Below are positions 27,117 through 36,339 of a stretch of 64,000 nucleotides of DNA, in pieces; positions within the stretch are counted from its first letter, which is position 1; the number at the start of each line of letters is the position of its first letter. The notes below the pieces were generated by a model that saw only the letters and a program-made list of their open reading frames with translations, was not told the DNA's origin and ran no database searches. The translations under genes were made by a program, and so were the position numbers. Source of the DNA: Alphaproteobacteria bacterium (GTDB lineage Bacteria; Pseudomonadota; Alphaproteobacteria; Bin95); contig JACKII010000004.1 in assembly GCA_020638555.1 (NCBI GenBank), positions 453,318 through 517,317 of the forward strand. Reading direction: 5' to 3'.

Positions 27117-30100
27117 CTAGTTGCGGGTCATGGTGCTGGTGGCGAAGTTGCCGACAGCGCTGGCGGAGAAGCGGTTGCTGCCCACCGACACGGTCGAGCT
27201 CGTCGCCGCACCGTTCACGGTCACCCCGGCAAAGCCGCCGGTCACCGTCGCACTGACCGCGCCCACATTCGACTGCAGGTTGGCAATCATGGCGGACGCG
27301 TCGTCCGTCGGCGCATTCAGCGACGACAGCATCAGCGAGTTGGTGGCGATGTTGCCATAGCCAGCAGCCGTGATGGTGTTGCCGCTCAACGATGCCGTGC
27401 TGCCGGATGCGCCGGTGCCAGTGCCCGTGGTGCCGTTCAGCACCACCGCATAGCTGGTACCGGAGCTGATGGCGTCGACCGCCGCAACGTTGCTCTGCTC
27501 GTTCAGCAAGCCGTACGAAGCCGTCAGCAGGCCGGTGGCGAAGAGCGCACCGCCGCCGCCGTTCGTCGTCGCCGTCGCATCCACCGTCAGGCCGTTGTTC
27601 GCCAGGTTGCCGCGGGCGAGCGCCAGCACACTGTTGCCGGACAGCGATGCCGTGCTGGCATTCAGAGCCGAGCCAACCGTGCCGGTGTCCGCCTCAACCG
27701 TGAACGTACCGGACGCCGAGGCAGCCACAGCCCCCCCATTGTCCTGACGGTTGTGCAGGCCCGCCGATGCGTCGATGGAGCTTGCATCCGCACTGCCCAG
27801 CGCCACCGCGTTCGACGAGGTGTTCCCCGTCGCGTACGCATTGACACCATTGCCGGAGAGCGACAGCGTCGACGACTCGACCGCATCCAGCGCCGTTCCC
27901 GTCACCGACAGGCCAATCGTGTTGGCCGTGTTGGTCGAGGTTACCACCGCAGCGTTGCTCTGGTACGTGGCCAGGCCGAACGTCGCCAAGATGCTTTCGG
28001 AGGTCGAGTCCACAACACCCGCCGCGCCGGTGCCAGCGGTCACGTTGGTGGCGTCGGCCGAGAGGCTGGCCGTCGTCACATTGCCCGTGGCGCTGGAACT
28101 GCTGGTGTTGCCGTCAACCGCCAGCGACGAACCGATCACCGCATCGGCTCCCGCACCGACACCGACGTCGAACGTCGCCGTGGCCGTCAGACCACCGGTC
28201 GCCGTCACCGTGCCGGCCGTGAACTGCGCCGTGAGCACCCCGGCCGAAGCGTCCAGATTGCTCATGGAGTCGCCGCCCACCCGCATCGTGGTGGCGGACG
28301 TGTTGGCCACTGCCGTTGCTGCCGAGGCATTGTCGGACAGCGACAGCGTGCTGGCCTCCACCGCGGCGTCCGTGCTGGCCGACCCGGTCGTTTGCAGGGC
28401 CGACAGCGTATAGGCCGTGGCCGAACTGTTCGCCGTGACCGTCGCACCGATCGCGTTCTGCACCCGAACGGCGAGGAAACCACCGCTCGCATTCGGCCCG
28501 GTAGCCGTACCGACGAGGGCGTCCGTTCCGGCGACGATGGTGGAATTCGTGGCCGTCACGTCCAGCGTGGTGGTGCCGACATTGCCCCGCGCCAGTGCCG
28601 AAGCGGTGTTGCCGTCGACCGCCACCGTGCTCGCCAGGATCGTCGAGCCGTCATACGTATCGTCCGACGTCAGGTTGAGACCGACCTCGGTATTCGTCGT
28701 GGCCGTCACGGCCGCGCCGCTCGAGAAGTCCTGAGCGCTGTACACGACACTGCCGGCGTCATAGCTGGCGGTCGCGCCATCACCCAAATTGGCGTCCTGC
28801 GTCGAACTGTTGCCGGTCGCCTGCGCCGTGGTCTGGTTGCGGCTGAACGACAGCGTGCTGGCCGAAACGATCTGGGCGCTCGGGTCCGCGCCGTCGCGGT
28901 TGAACACGTCGGTCGTCGCCGAAGCGCTGACCGTCGTCGCGCCGGCCGTCTGTTCGGACGACAGCACCGAGTCGCCGACAAGCACGCCAATCAGGGTGCT
29001 GCTGAGCCCACCGACCCCGGCCGGACCATCGACATTGGTCGCCGACACGTTCAGCGTGCTGGTTTCCAGATTGCCGGTCGCCACGCTCTGGTTGCGGTTG
29101 CCGTCCAACGCCAGGTCGGACGATGCCACCCCGGCATTCGCCGCCACGTCCAGGTCGGATGTGGTGGCCACGCCCGCGGTGCTGACGGTCTGGTCGTTGA
29201 CCAGAGCCGCACCCACGCCGGTGGTCGTCGCGTTGAGCGACAGCGTGTTGGTGCCCGTGTTCGCCGTCGCGTAGGACTGCTGCAGGTTATCGCTGACCGA
29301 AAGCGATGAACCGGTAACCGCCAGGTCGTTCGGTTCGATGATGCCGAACGAGCCCGCCACATCGCTGGCCAGCGCCGATGCGGCATCGACCGTCTGCACA
29401 TTGGTCAGCACATTGTCCGCGCCCGCCGGCGAGAGGGTCGGATTGAGCGCGTAAGTGGGCTGAGCCGCGGTGTTGGTGATCAGCGCGGTGCCGGTCACGG
29501 CCAGCGTGTTGGTCGCGGTGTTACCCTTGACCTCGCCAACCAGCGTGTTGGCGGTCACGTCCAGCTGCGAACCGGTGATGGGCGAGAACGCCGTGATGGT
29601 CACGCCGGCGCCGTTCAACTGAGCCGGGGTCGCGGGACGATCGAAGCCAGCCACCGAAAACGACTCGTCGCCGCTACCCGGAGAACCCACGGTCGGGTCG
29701 TTGAAGCTGATGGACGACAGGCTGCCGACAATGTTGTAGTTGCCAACCGGAACCGTCACCGAGGTCGATCCAGCCGTAGCGGTCCACCCCAAAGCCGTCA
29801 GGATTTCCGCTTCCTCGGTCGATAGCGCCGAACCAAAGGTAAACGTCACCGGGCTGCCGATGACACTCAGGTCACCCGTGCCGGAGTTATAAGTGAAGGC
29901 GCCGGTTTGCGAATTGGAGCCGTTACTGGAGGTATACGCGTTGATCGCATCCGTGCCCAGCACGCCGATGGTGGCCGAGACCGCGGCAGCAGTCACGTCC
30001 TGATAGTTGGTAACCGCGCTGCTCGCCTGGATGCTGGAGGTCGCATCGGTGCCAAGGAACACGCCATTGCTGGCGCTGTTGGCCGTCGCCGTCGCGCTCA

Positions 30101-32435
30101 ACGTGTTCTGCGCGGTCGCAACGCTCGAATTGCTGATCGTACCGTTGATTTCCGTATCGATCGTGTTCGAGAGCGTGCTGACGCTGGGATTGAGACCGTC
30201 GGACTGGCTCGCGCTGATCGAGGAATTCTGGAATTCCTGCGAGCTGGCCGCCACGAACGCCGCGGACGCGGTCACATCGCCGGTGGCCGCATCCACTGCC
30301 GAAGAAGCCGCGATGCCGGCAGGAATCACGGCGTTGGTGGCCGACACGGTGACGCTGTTGCCGGTGGTGCGGTTACCGACACCGCTGACCGCCACCGTGT
30401 TGTAAGACGTGGTGACCGTGCTGCTGCTCACCTGGTCGTTGACATAGGTCTTGACCGGCTCGCCATTCGTGCCGAGGAGCGTCGCCGTCAGCGCCGAGTC
30501 GCCCTGAACCACCTGGGAGTTGGCGGTCGCGGCAACCACTTCGCCGTCTCCGGTCACATCACCCTGCAAATCGGTGAAGCTGAGGGCAATCCCGTTGTCG
30601 GCAGTGCTGCCGATGACCGAGGCGACCAACGTGTTGCCGGGCTCGACCATGGCGCCGGTGGCATCGACATAGCCGCCATTGTGCACCGTGGACGAGAACA
30701 CATCGGCGCTGTTCGCGGCATAGGTGGTCAGCACCTGAACGCCGGTGGCGCTCGCCGTCAACAGCGATGCCGTCGGGCCGCTGAGCGTGCCGCCAATGCT
30801 CTGGTCGTTCGCGAGGGCGAAGCCGGCCGCGACCCTCGGGCTTTCCGTATCGCCGGTCGTCGCATCGGCCAGGATACTTACGCCGCCATTGCTGGTATCC
30901 AGGCTCAGAATGTCCGTGGTCACGGCAATGTCGTTGGCGGTGGACGCGCCGGTGACCGCCGCGCGGATGGTGTTGCCCGCCGTCACCAGGGTCGAGCCGG
31001 TGGTGTCTTCCTGCGTCGCAAGCGTGACGGAGGAGGTGGCGACCGAGGCGCTGACATCGCCGTCGATCGACTGAACCGCCGCAACCGCACCCGGCGCGCT
31101 CACGGTGGAGCCGGCCGTCAGCGAGAGGCCATTCACTGCGCTGGAACCCGTCGCCGTCGATTCGATGGTGTTCGAGAGCACGGTCAGTTCGGAATTGGGC
31201 GTGGTGAAGTTGGAATCGTACACGTTCAGCCCGACGAGCCCGCCGGCCACGTTCGACACCACGGCCACGGTATCACCGACGGTCTGCACGCTGGCCACCG
31301 CCTGTTCGGCGCCGGTCACCGCCAATTGCACATCGGTCGCCGCCGTATCGGAATCGGTCACCAGCGCCGTGCCGGAGCCCAGAATCTGATTGGCGGTCAG
31401 GTCGATGGACTGGTTGCTGGCATTGCCGGTGCTGCCGCTGGTGATCGTGTTGCTGGTCACCGCAACCGAGCTGTCGCTCACCGTGCCGCCGAGGTCGACG
31501 ACGTTGCCGGCCTGGACCTGGATGGTCGTGCCCGTGTTGCTGGAGGTGACGTCCGCGCCCACATCCTGCAAACCAGTGACCGCGGACGAGGCCGCGATGG
31601 AGGCGGTGCTGTCGGTGCTGGTGATATCGCCGGCCAGCGTGTTGCCGTTGGCGGACGCCCCGACATCGCTGTTGGCAAGCGTCACGGTCGCGCCGAGCAA
31701 GCTCTCCAGCGACGCCGTCACGGAAGCGCTCGAAGTCGACGCGCTGGTCACGGCCGTCGTCTGCTGCGCGCTCGACACGAGCAGGTCGCCATCGGTGGCG
31801 GAATCGGTCGCCGCGGCCAGGGTTTCGTCGATGGCAACAGCCGCCGGGGCACCATTGCCGTCCAGGTTCACGCCGTTGGCCAGCGCAATGCTGGCGCTCG
31901 CGTCATTCGCCGTGGCGTTGGTGCCGATGTCGTTGTTGGTGAACGTCAGCGTGCCGCTCAGAATGTTCTCGAAGCTGGGGTCGGAATTCAGCACCATCAC
32001 CGTGTGCTGGTCGCCCGTGCTGGTGGCGGAAACGGCGCCGCCGTTGGTCTGGAACGACCCCACCGCCGCACTGTCCGTGCCGAGGCCCGGCGTGAAGTTC
32101 AGATTGACCGCGGACGTGCTGGTATTGCCAGTGCCGGTCGCATCGATCGCGTTATTGATAACCGAATAGGCGCCGCTATAGGTGATATCGGCGGTGGTGT
32201 TGTCGAGCAGGTTCAGCACTGCGCTGCTGCCGGACGACGTCGCCGTCACCAGGGCGGCATTGTTCTGGCTCACCACCGAGCCGAAATCCTGCGATTGCAC
32301 GACGCCCGTGGCGAAGTCCAGATCGACGGATGCGACGGTGGCGAACGCCGCGCCGGCGGGCAGTGCGGTGGCCATCGCCACAAACGCGGTGCCCGCCAAC
32401 AACCGCTGCCGCAATGATACGTATTTGGGTGACAT
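27117..32435 (-). CDS. Giant secreted repeat protein 2 (HfaD-like adhesin/anchor)
   Basis: An intact 1,772-residue protein, paralogous end to end with gene 1 and sharing its signal peptide (RQRLLAGTAFVAMATALPAG), first mature residues (ASVDLDFATGVVQSQDFGSV) and C-terminus (TGGFAGVTVNGAATSSTVSV, ending SAVGNFATSTMTRN). The body is the same Asn/Gly repeat, for example STLSFSRNQTTAQATGNSS and STASLSGNSVLALARGNL. Relative to gene 1 it has an insert of about 75 residues at roughly 29590-29900 (EAEILTALGWTATAG, SFSVAGFDRPATPAQLNG). The ATG at 32435 follows AAAGGGATGAATAAC; the frame is open to 32495. It lies downstream of the HfaA-like and HfaB-like genes, matching hfaABD order in Caulobacter. The expected role is an HfaB-exported surface fibre that binds polysaccharide or surfaces, which is inference. 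Confidence 0.9.
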   Translation of the reverse strand: MSPKYVSLRQRLLAGTAFVAMATALPAGAAFATVASVDLDFATGVVQSQDFGSVVSQNNAALVTATSSGSSAVLNLLDNTTADITYSGAYSVINNAIDATGTGNTSTSAVNLNFTPGLGTDSAAVGSFQTNGGAVSATSTGDQHTVMVLNSDPSFENILSGTLTFTNNDIGTNATANDASASIALANGVNLDGNGAPAAVAIDETLAAATDSATDGDLLVSSAQQTTAVTSASTSSASVTASLESLLGATVTLANSDVGASANGNTLAGDITSTDSTASIAASSAVTGLQDVGADVTSSNTGTTIQVQAGNVVDLGGTVSDSSVAVTSNTITSGSTGNASNQSIDLTANQILGSGTALVTDSDTAATDVQLAVTGAEQAVASVQTVGDTVAVVSNVAGGLVGLNVYDSNFTTPNSELTVLSNTIESTATGSSAVNGLSLTAGSTVSAPGAVAAVQSIDGDVSASVATSSVTLATQEDTTGSTLVTAGNTIRAAVTGASTANDIAVTTDILSLDTSNGGVSILADATTGDTESPRVAAGFALANDQSIGGTLSGPTASLLTASATGVQVLTTYAANSADVFSSTVHNGGYVDATGAMVEPGNTLVASVIGSTADNGIALSFTDLQGDVTGDGEVVAATANSQVVQGDSALTATLLGTNGEPVKTYVNDQVSSSTVTTSYNTVAVSGVGNRTTGNSVTVSATNAVIPAGIAASSAVDAATGDVTASAAFVAASSQEFQNSSISASQSDGLNPSVSTLSNTIDTEINGTISNSSVATAQNTLSATATANSASNGVFLGTDATSSIQASSAVTNYQDVTAAAVSATIGVLGTDAINAYTSSNGSNSQTGAFTYNSGTGDLSVIGSPVTFTFGSALSTEEAEILTALGWTATAGSTSVTVPVGNYNIVGSLSSISFNDPTVGSPGSGDESFSVAGFDRPATPAQLNGAGVTITAFSPITGSQLDVTANTLVGEVKGNTATNTLAVTGTALITNTAAQPTYALNPTLSPAGADNVLTNVQTVDAASALASDVAGSFGIIEPNDLAVTGSSLSVSDNLQQSYATANTGTNTLSLNATTTGVGAALVNDQTVSTAGVATTSDLDVAANAGVASSDLALDGNRNQSVATGNLETSTLNVSATNVDGPAGVGGLSSTLIGVLVGDSVLSSEQTAGATTVSASATTDVFNRDGADPSAQIVSASTLSFSRNQTTAQATGNSSTQDANLGDGATASYDAGSVVYSAQDFSSGAAVTATTNTEVGLNLTSDDTYDGSTILASTVAVDGNTASALARGNVGTTTLDVTATNSTIVAGTDALVGTATGPNASGGFLAVRVQNAIGATVTANSSATAYTLSALQTTGSASTDAAVEASTLSLSDNASAATAVANTSATTMRVGGDSMSNLDASAGVLTAQFTAGTVTATGGLTATATFDVGVGAGADAVIGSSLAVDGNTSSSSATGNVTTASLSADATNVTAGTGAAGVVDSTSESILATFGLATYQSNAAVVTSTNTANTIGLSVTGTALDAVESSTLSLSGNGVNAYATGNTSSNAVALGSADASSIDASAGLHNRQDNGGAVAASASGTFTVEADTGTVGSALNASTASLSGNSVLALARGNLANNGLTVDATATTNGGGGALFATGLLTASYGLLNEQSNVAAVDAISSGTSYAVVLNGTTGTGTGASGSTASLSGNTITAAGYGNIATNSLMLSSLNAPTDDASAMIANLQSNVGAVSATVTGGFAGVTVNGAATSSTVSVGSNRFSASAVGNFATSTMTRN

Positions 32436-32807
32436 GTTATTCATCCCTTTGTTAGCCCATAAGCGCGGCTTCCACCGCTCCGGTAAAAGGGCCAAAATGT
32501 GGCACCGGATACAATCCGATAAATCTTTAGATTTGTACGTAATTTTTCGTAATTTCTAGGTGATAGTCGGGGTTGGAGAGAATGTTGACGCACCTGAATT
32601 CTTTTTGATTCAGATCAAATTGCGCCAAACTTTCGATTATAACCAAATTTTATGTATCTCCATATTTCCCCTATTGCCGTGAATTTCCCAGGCAGATCAT
32701 GAATACATTGCGATGCGAAAGATTCGTTCTCGCAACCAAAAACGGGGCAGACATTCGTCTGCCCCGCCGCTCCGAGATCGGAGCCTTTTGCCTCCATTGC
32801 AGCCGCC
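32436..32807. other. Promoter region of giant repeat-protein gene 2
   Basis: An AT-rich gap of 372 bases with no gene. It contains the FNR/FixK-type dyad listed separately and a second perfect dyad AAATCT-TT-AGATTT at 32521-32534. A possible minus-strand promoter reads TTACGA, 17 bases, TAAAGA, in the region 32556-32528. Separate control of the giant gene from the HfaB-like gene upstream is therefore likely. Confidence 0.55.
32605..32618. promoter_or_regulatory. FNR/FixK-type anaerobic regulator binding site
   Basis: TTGATTCAGATCAA matches the TTGAT-N4-ATCAA consensus of the CRP/FNR superfamily at all ten defined positions. It is centred about 176 bases upstream of the giant gene 2 start, the only gene reading away from it in a suitable position. 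Confidence 0.65.
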
Positions 32808-34433
32808 TCAATCCACCAGCGACAACGAGGGCGCGCCCTTCAACGGATCCACCGGAACCACACCGTTGGCGGAGGCCAAAGTCTTATGGCCTGCGCCGGC
32901 GTCGGCGACCGCACCGCCAGCCGTCTCGGCCTCGCCCTTGCGCCGCTGGGACACCTTTTCGGGTGCCGGCGCCTTGGCCTTGGCCTTGGGCTTGGCCGGA
33001 ATCTCGGCAACCTCGTCACCCTTCTTCGTCGCCTTGCCGGAACTGACCGGCCGGCCCTTCCCCGGCTGCGTGGCCGGCGTCAGCATGAAGCGCACGCCAT
33101 TGATGCCGCCGGCTTCCTTGGTCAGGTTCTCCTCGCGCGTCACGATCAGCGGCATGTCGCTCCGCCAGGACAGGATGGCATTGTCACCGGCCTGGCCGCA
33201 CTCGGCCGACCGGGCAATCGGCGTCGCGACCGGGGGCTGTCCGCAGTTGGTCGCTGCAACCGCGCCATTGCGAATTCTCATGGTCGCGCCGTGGCCGTTG
33301 GTGGTCAGGCTATAATCCGGCCGCCCATCGGTCTCGACGATGACGACGACATATTCGTTTTTGACATCGTAAACGACGTTCTTGACGCTCACCGGAGCGG
33401 CGTTGCCATCCGCCATCGGTTTCGGCTGACCCACCGCTTTGGGCTCTGCGGGCGCCGCCGCCATTGGCTGCTGCGCCGGCGACGGCGTTTCCGCCACAAT
33501 CGCCGCCTGCTGCATTTGCGGCGCCGGACCGGCCTTTGCCATTTCCTCGTCCGAAGGAATGCGCCAATCCGTCGGCAGGCACGGCCGGTAGTCCACACCG
33601 CTCACATCGCCCAACAGCTTCAGCGCGCCCAGTTCCAGCACCGCCCGGACACCCAGTTGCAACGGCTCCTGGCTCTTGTTGCCGATGTTGATGTCGACCA
33701 GTTCGGACCCGCTGCCACCGCCGAAGAAGCGGAACAGCTCGAACCCGACCTCGAAGCCGGTGAGCTGTTTCTGGACGCTGACCGCGCTTTCGACCACCAG
33801 CGTTTCGGTGTTCACCAGACGCAGGTCGGCGGCAACGTTCATCGAATAGACCCGCGCCTTCGGCCCGGTCTGCGAAATGCGGAATTCCGCACCGCCGGAC
33901 TGGATGTTGTAGTTCAGCTCGGTGATGCCGCCGACGATGTAATATTTGGAGTTCAGGATCGTACCGCCGAAATACGGCATCCACGGCACGGTCTGCTTGC
34001 CGACCTGGAAGGGATGCCCGGTACCGAGCCGCTTCTTCTCCAGATACGCCAGCTCCAGTTCGGCAACACGGGTGTCGAACCGCTCGTGCACCCGGACGGC
34101 ACCGCCCAGTTTGAACAGGGCGGAGAACAGCATGGGCGAGGCGCCCTGGGTGACCGCGCTGCCCTCCAGGTCGCTATATTTGCCCGTATAGTCCCGCACC
34201 TCGCCGACGCCGACCGAGAGCGGCGCCCGCAAGGAATGCTTCAGCATGCCGCCATAGCACCGATAGGCCGCATCCAGCGGCGTGCGGTTGTCCCGGACAG
34301 CCGGCCCCATCACCAGCGGCGCCTCGCCCTCGCCGACCCGCTGCAAGGTGAAATTCGCGCAGGCGGACAGGCTCAGCGCCAGGGCGCCCACGGCAACTGT
34401 TCGCGATAATGCTCGCTTCACGTTCTTGGCCAT
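32808..34433 (-). CDS. hfaB: HfaB/CsgG-family outer-membrane secretion lipoprotein with long C-terminal extension
   Basis: A 541-residue lipoprotein. The lipobox LSLSAC puts lipidation at C25. Residues about 40-300 read as a CsgG/HfaB domain: LSVGVGEVRDYTGKYSDLEG and VTQGASPMLFSALFKLG, then VRVHERFDTRVAELELAYLEKKRL. YIVGGITELNYNIQSGG, VAADLRLVNTETLVVESAVSVQKQL and VGFELFRFFGGG follow (cores shown). CsgG family members form an oligomeric outer-membrane pore exporting curli-like subunits; HfaB exports HfaA and HfaD in Caulobacter. The remaining 240 residues are unusual: a Pro/Ala linker, a small domain with VKNVVYDVKNEYVVVIVETD and a Lys/Ala-rich tail. The start codon overlaps the stop of the upstream gene (TGATG), so the two are coupled. 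Confidence 0.85.
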   Translation of the reverse strand: MAKNVKRALSRTVAVGALALSLSACANFTLQRVGEGEAPLVMGPAVRDNRTPLDAAYRCYGGMLKHSLRAPLSVGVGEVRDYTGKYSDLEGSAVTQGASPMLFSALFKLGGAVRVHERFDTRVAELELAYLEKKRLGTGHPFQVGKQTVPWMPYFGGTILNSKYYIVGGITELNYNIQSGGAEFRISQTGPKARVYSMNVAADLRLVNTETLVVESAVSVQKQLTGFEVGFELFRFFGGGSGSELVDINIGNKSQEPLQLGVRAVLELGALKLLGDVSGVDYRPCLPTDWRIPSDEEMAKAGPAPQMQQAAIVAETPSPAQQPMAAAPAEPKAVGQPKPMADGNAAPVSVKNVVYDVKNEYVVVIVETDGRPDYSLTTNGHGATMRIRNGAVAATNCGQPPVATPIARSAECGQAGDNAILSWRSDMPLIVTREENLTKEAGGINGVRFMLTPATQPGKGRPVSSGKATKKGDEVAEIPAKPKAKAKAPAPEKVSQRRKGEAETAGGAVADAGAGHKTLASANGVVPVDPLKGAPSLSLVD

Positions 34434-35116
34434 CACTGCGCGCCCCCCGAAGATCCGTTGGCAAACGAGCACGCGGTGCTCGACGCGACCGAGGAATTCA
34501 GCGCCGCGCCGTCATTGCTTTGGACGGAATCCAGCGACAGCGGGCTGCCGGTGCCCGACCCGGTCGAGGTGCCGACCGACGTCGAGACCGTGTTATAGTC
34601 CACCGTCGCCGTCTGCGGCGCCGTGTTGTCCTGGGTGTTGTTCGACACCGGATTGGCGGACCCCGCCCCGGAAGCGTTCACGTTCGAACCGGCGCCGCCC
34701 TGCAAGGTGTCGTTGACATTGCCCTGCGCCAGGGCCGAGAAGCCCGGCGCGGAGCTGATCGTCGGCGAGCCAACAATCGACGACTGGCTCGCGCCATTGC
34801 TGTTACCGGTCGTCGAAGCGGACACCCCGCAATCGTTGTAGTCACCCGCAATATTGTAGGTCGCGTTGTTGTTGATCCGGTAATAGGACCGAAACCCACC
34901 GCCCTTTTTCTGCTCGATCAGGGCCGTGATGCCGGCCTTCTGCGCCTGTTCGAGCGTGGAGCTGAACTGCCAGGGCCTATTCTCGCCGAGGCCGTTGGCG
35001 AGCGCGCCGCCGGGCTCGACCAGGAATCCCAGGATGAAGCTCATCCCCAGCAATAGAACGGGTAACGAGGGTCGCGCGCCCGTCATCCGCCTCCGGGAGA
35101 GGTTGTAATACAGCAT
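34433..35116 (-). CDS. HfaA-like secreted protein (putative holdfast/curli-type subunit)
   Basis: A 227-residue exported protein. AAAGGA lies seven bases before the ATG at 35116. A signal peptide of about 40 residues ends at GGALA. The mature protein is small, polar and rich in Asn, Gly, Ser and Thr: FRSYYRINNNATYNIAGDYND, then NSNGASQSSIVGSPTISSAPG and QGNVNDTLQGGAGSNVNASG. Two cysteines (NDCGV and STACSF) could form a disulfide. It is coupled to the HfaB/CsgG-like gene. HfaA in Caulobacter is a small amyloid-like anchor protein encoded just upstream of hfaB, so position and composition agree, though the sequence match is by character rather than alignment. Confidence 0.65.
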   Translation of the reverse strand: MLYYNLSRRRMTGARPSLPVLLLGMSFILGFLVEPGGALANGLGENRPWQFSSTLEQAQKAGITALIEQKKGGGFRSYYRINNNATYNIAGDYNDCGVSASTTGNSNGASQSSIVGSPTISSAPGFSALAQGNVNDTLQGGAGSNVNASGAGSANPVSNNTQDNTAPQTATVDYNTVSTSVGTSTGSGTGSPLSLDSVQSNDGAALNSSVASSTACSFANGSSGGAQ

Positions 35117-36339
35117 TAAGCTATCCTTTCATCCACAGCGGCCGGAGGTGACTGCTGAGCACGAGCACTGCCCTCCTCAGACCCTCGGTGTCATTTCGCC
35201 CATTGTTGAGGGCGTCACGGCCAGTGTTATTGGATTAGGGAAGCCACATCTATAAGTTATACTTTCTATTAACCTACGTATTTTCCTTATTTTTGCCCCT
35301 GCGCTTTTGCAAACTCAAATCAAATCAAATATTACCACCTTTGGATCCGGGTCCATTAAATCGCCCAAATCCGCCTATTTTTCTTCATAAGGCAGACAAA
35401 TATCGGCCTTTTCGAGAAGCGGAGGCCGGAAACCGCGGCTGCGGCCGACTGCGACAGCGGGAACCACCTCCGCGCGCCATGAATCGCGACACCGGAAATG
35501 CCGCCCTGCCGCGGACCGCCCTTCGGCGTCCGCCGGCCGCCCTCGAAGCCCACCCTCGCCACAACATCCCGATAGGCAAAGCCGACAACGGCACCTCAAG
35601 CGTCGGGCGCAGCCCGAAGCTCGGCAGCATCGCGCACATTGCCCCGTTTGCACCGCAGCCACGCATGGGCGGGCTCTCGCGCCGCAACAGCCCTCGCCTT
35701 GGTCAGGCCTGGCTCCGGATGGTTCGATCGCGATCGCGATCGCCTCGCCCGGACGGATCCGCATGCGCGCCAAGCACAAGATACCTCGACGCCCATAAGC
35801 GAAATTCCCCACCCATCAGATCGCAAGACCGCTCATCCAGCCAGTCAAGCGACAGGGAATGAAGGCGGGCAATTTTGATCAAGGTCTCCAGCCGTTCGCG
35901 ATCCGATATCATGCATACACCCCACGTACGTTTTGACTACGTTGCTATACAAGATCTTTAGTTTGGCCGCCAAGCCAGTGGACCCCTCTCCCTGGGTCAC
36001 TTGCATTTCCAAGCATTCGCTTCGGGACAATCCGCTGAAGAGCGCTGTTTTCCTTTGTAAATCGACCTCTCGACACCGCCTGTGACGATCGTCACTGATA
36101 CATTGGAACGGTACCTTGATCCGGTCACAAACTCAACGGTGGCCGAACGTCGACGATGTACCGCTACCTTGATCCCGCATCGGTCTGCCCACCCATCACC
36201 CAATGCGGTAATTCGTTGCCGGCGCGCCACAGATTTTCCATTCTAGATGGATTTTTCCGCGTGCATTTGAATTTTTGCTTGCATAATAACAACCACTATG
36301 TAAATTCTTTAGCATACATATGACTTACGTCAAACCAAA
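35117..36339. other. 1.2-kb region without a supported gene
   Basis: A long gap between the divergent HfaA-like and epimerase genes. The first 170 bases are AT-rich and should hold the promoter of the HfaA-like/hfaB pair. The region 35400-35910 is GC-rich with several overlapping short open frames. The best is 35703-35912 on the minus strand (69 residues, MISDRERLETLIKIARLHSL...), which breaks off at a run of GCGATC repeats (35725-35745) and may be the start of a decayed regulator. The last 300 bases are AT-rich, with a possible promoter (TTGCTT at 36275, TATGTA at 36297) for the epimerase. Confidence 0.5.

Noticed and set aside
27753..32417. Long plus-strand open frames (518 and 836 codons) over giant gene 2
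   Set aside because: Arg/Gly/Ala-rich shadow frames antisense to an intact, paralogue-supported gene.
35293..35862. A 189-codon plus-strand frame upstream of the epimerase
   Set aside because: Pro/Arg/Ser-rich, with no ribosome-binding site and no motif, and overlapping frames on the other strand are equally long; treated as non-coding.
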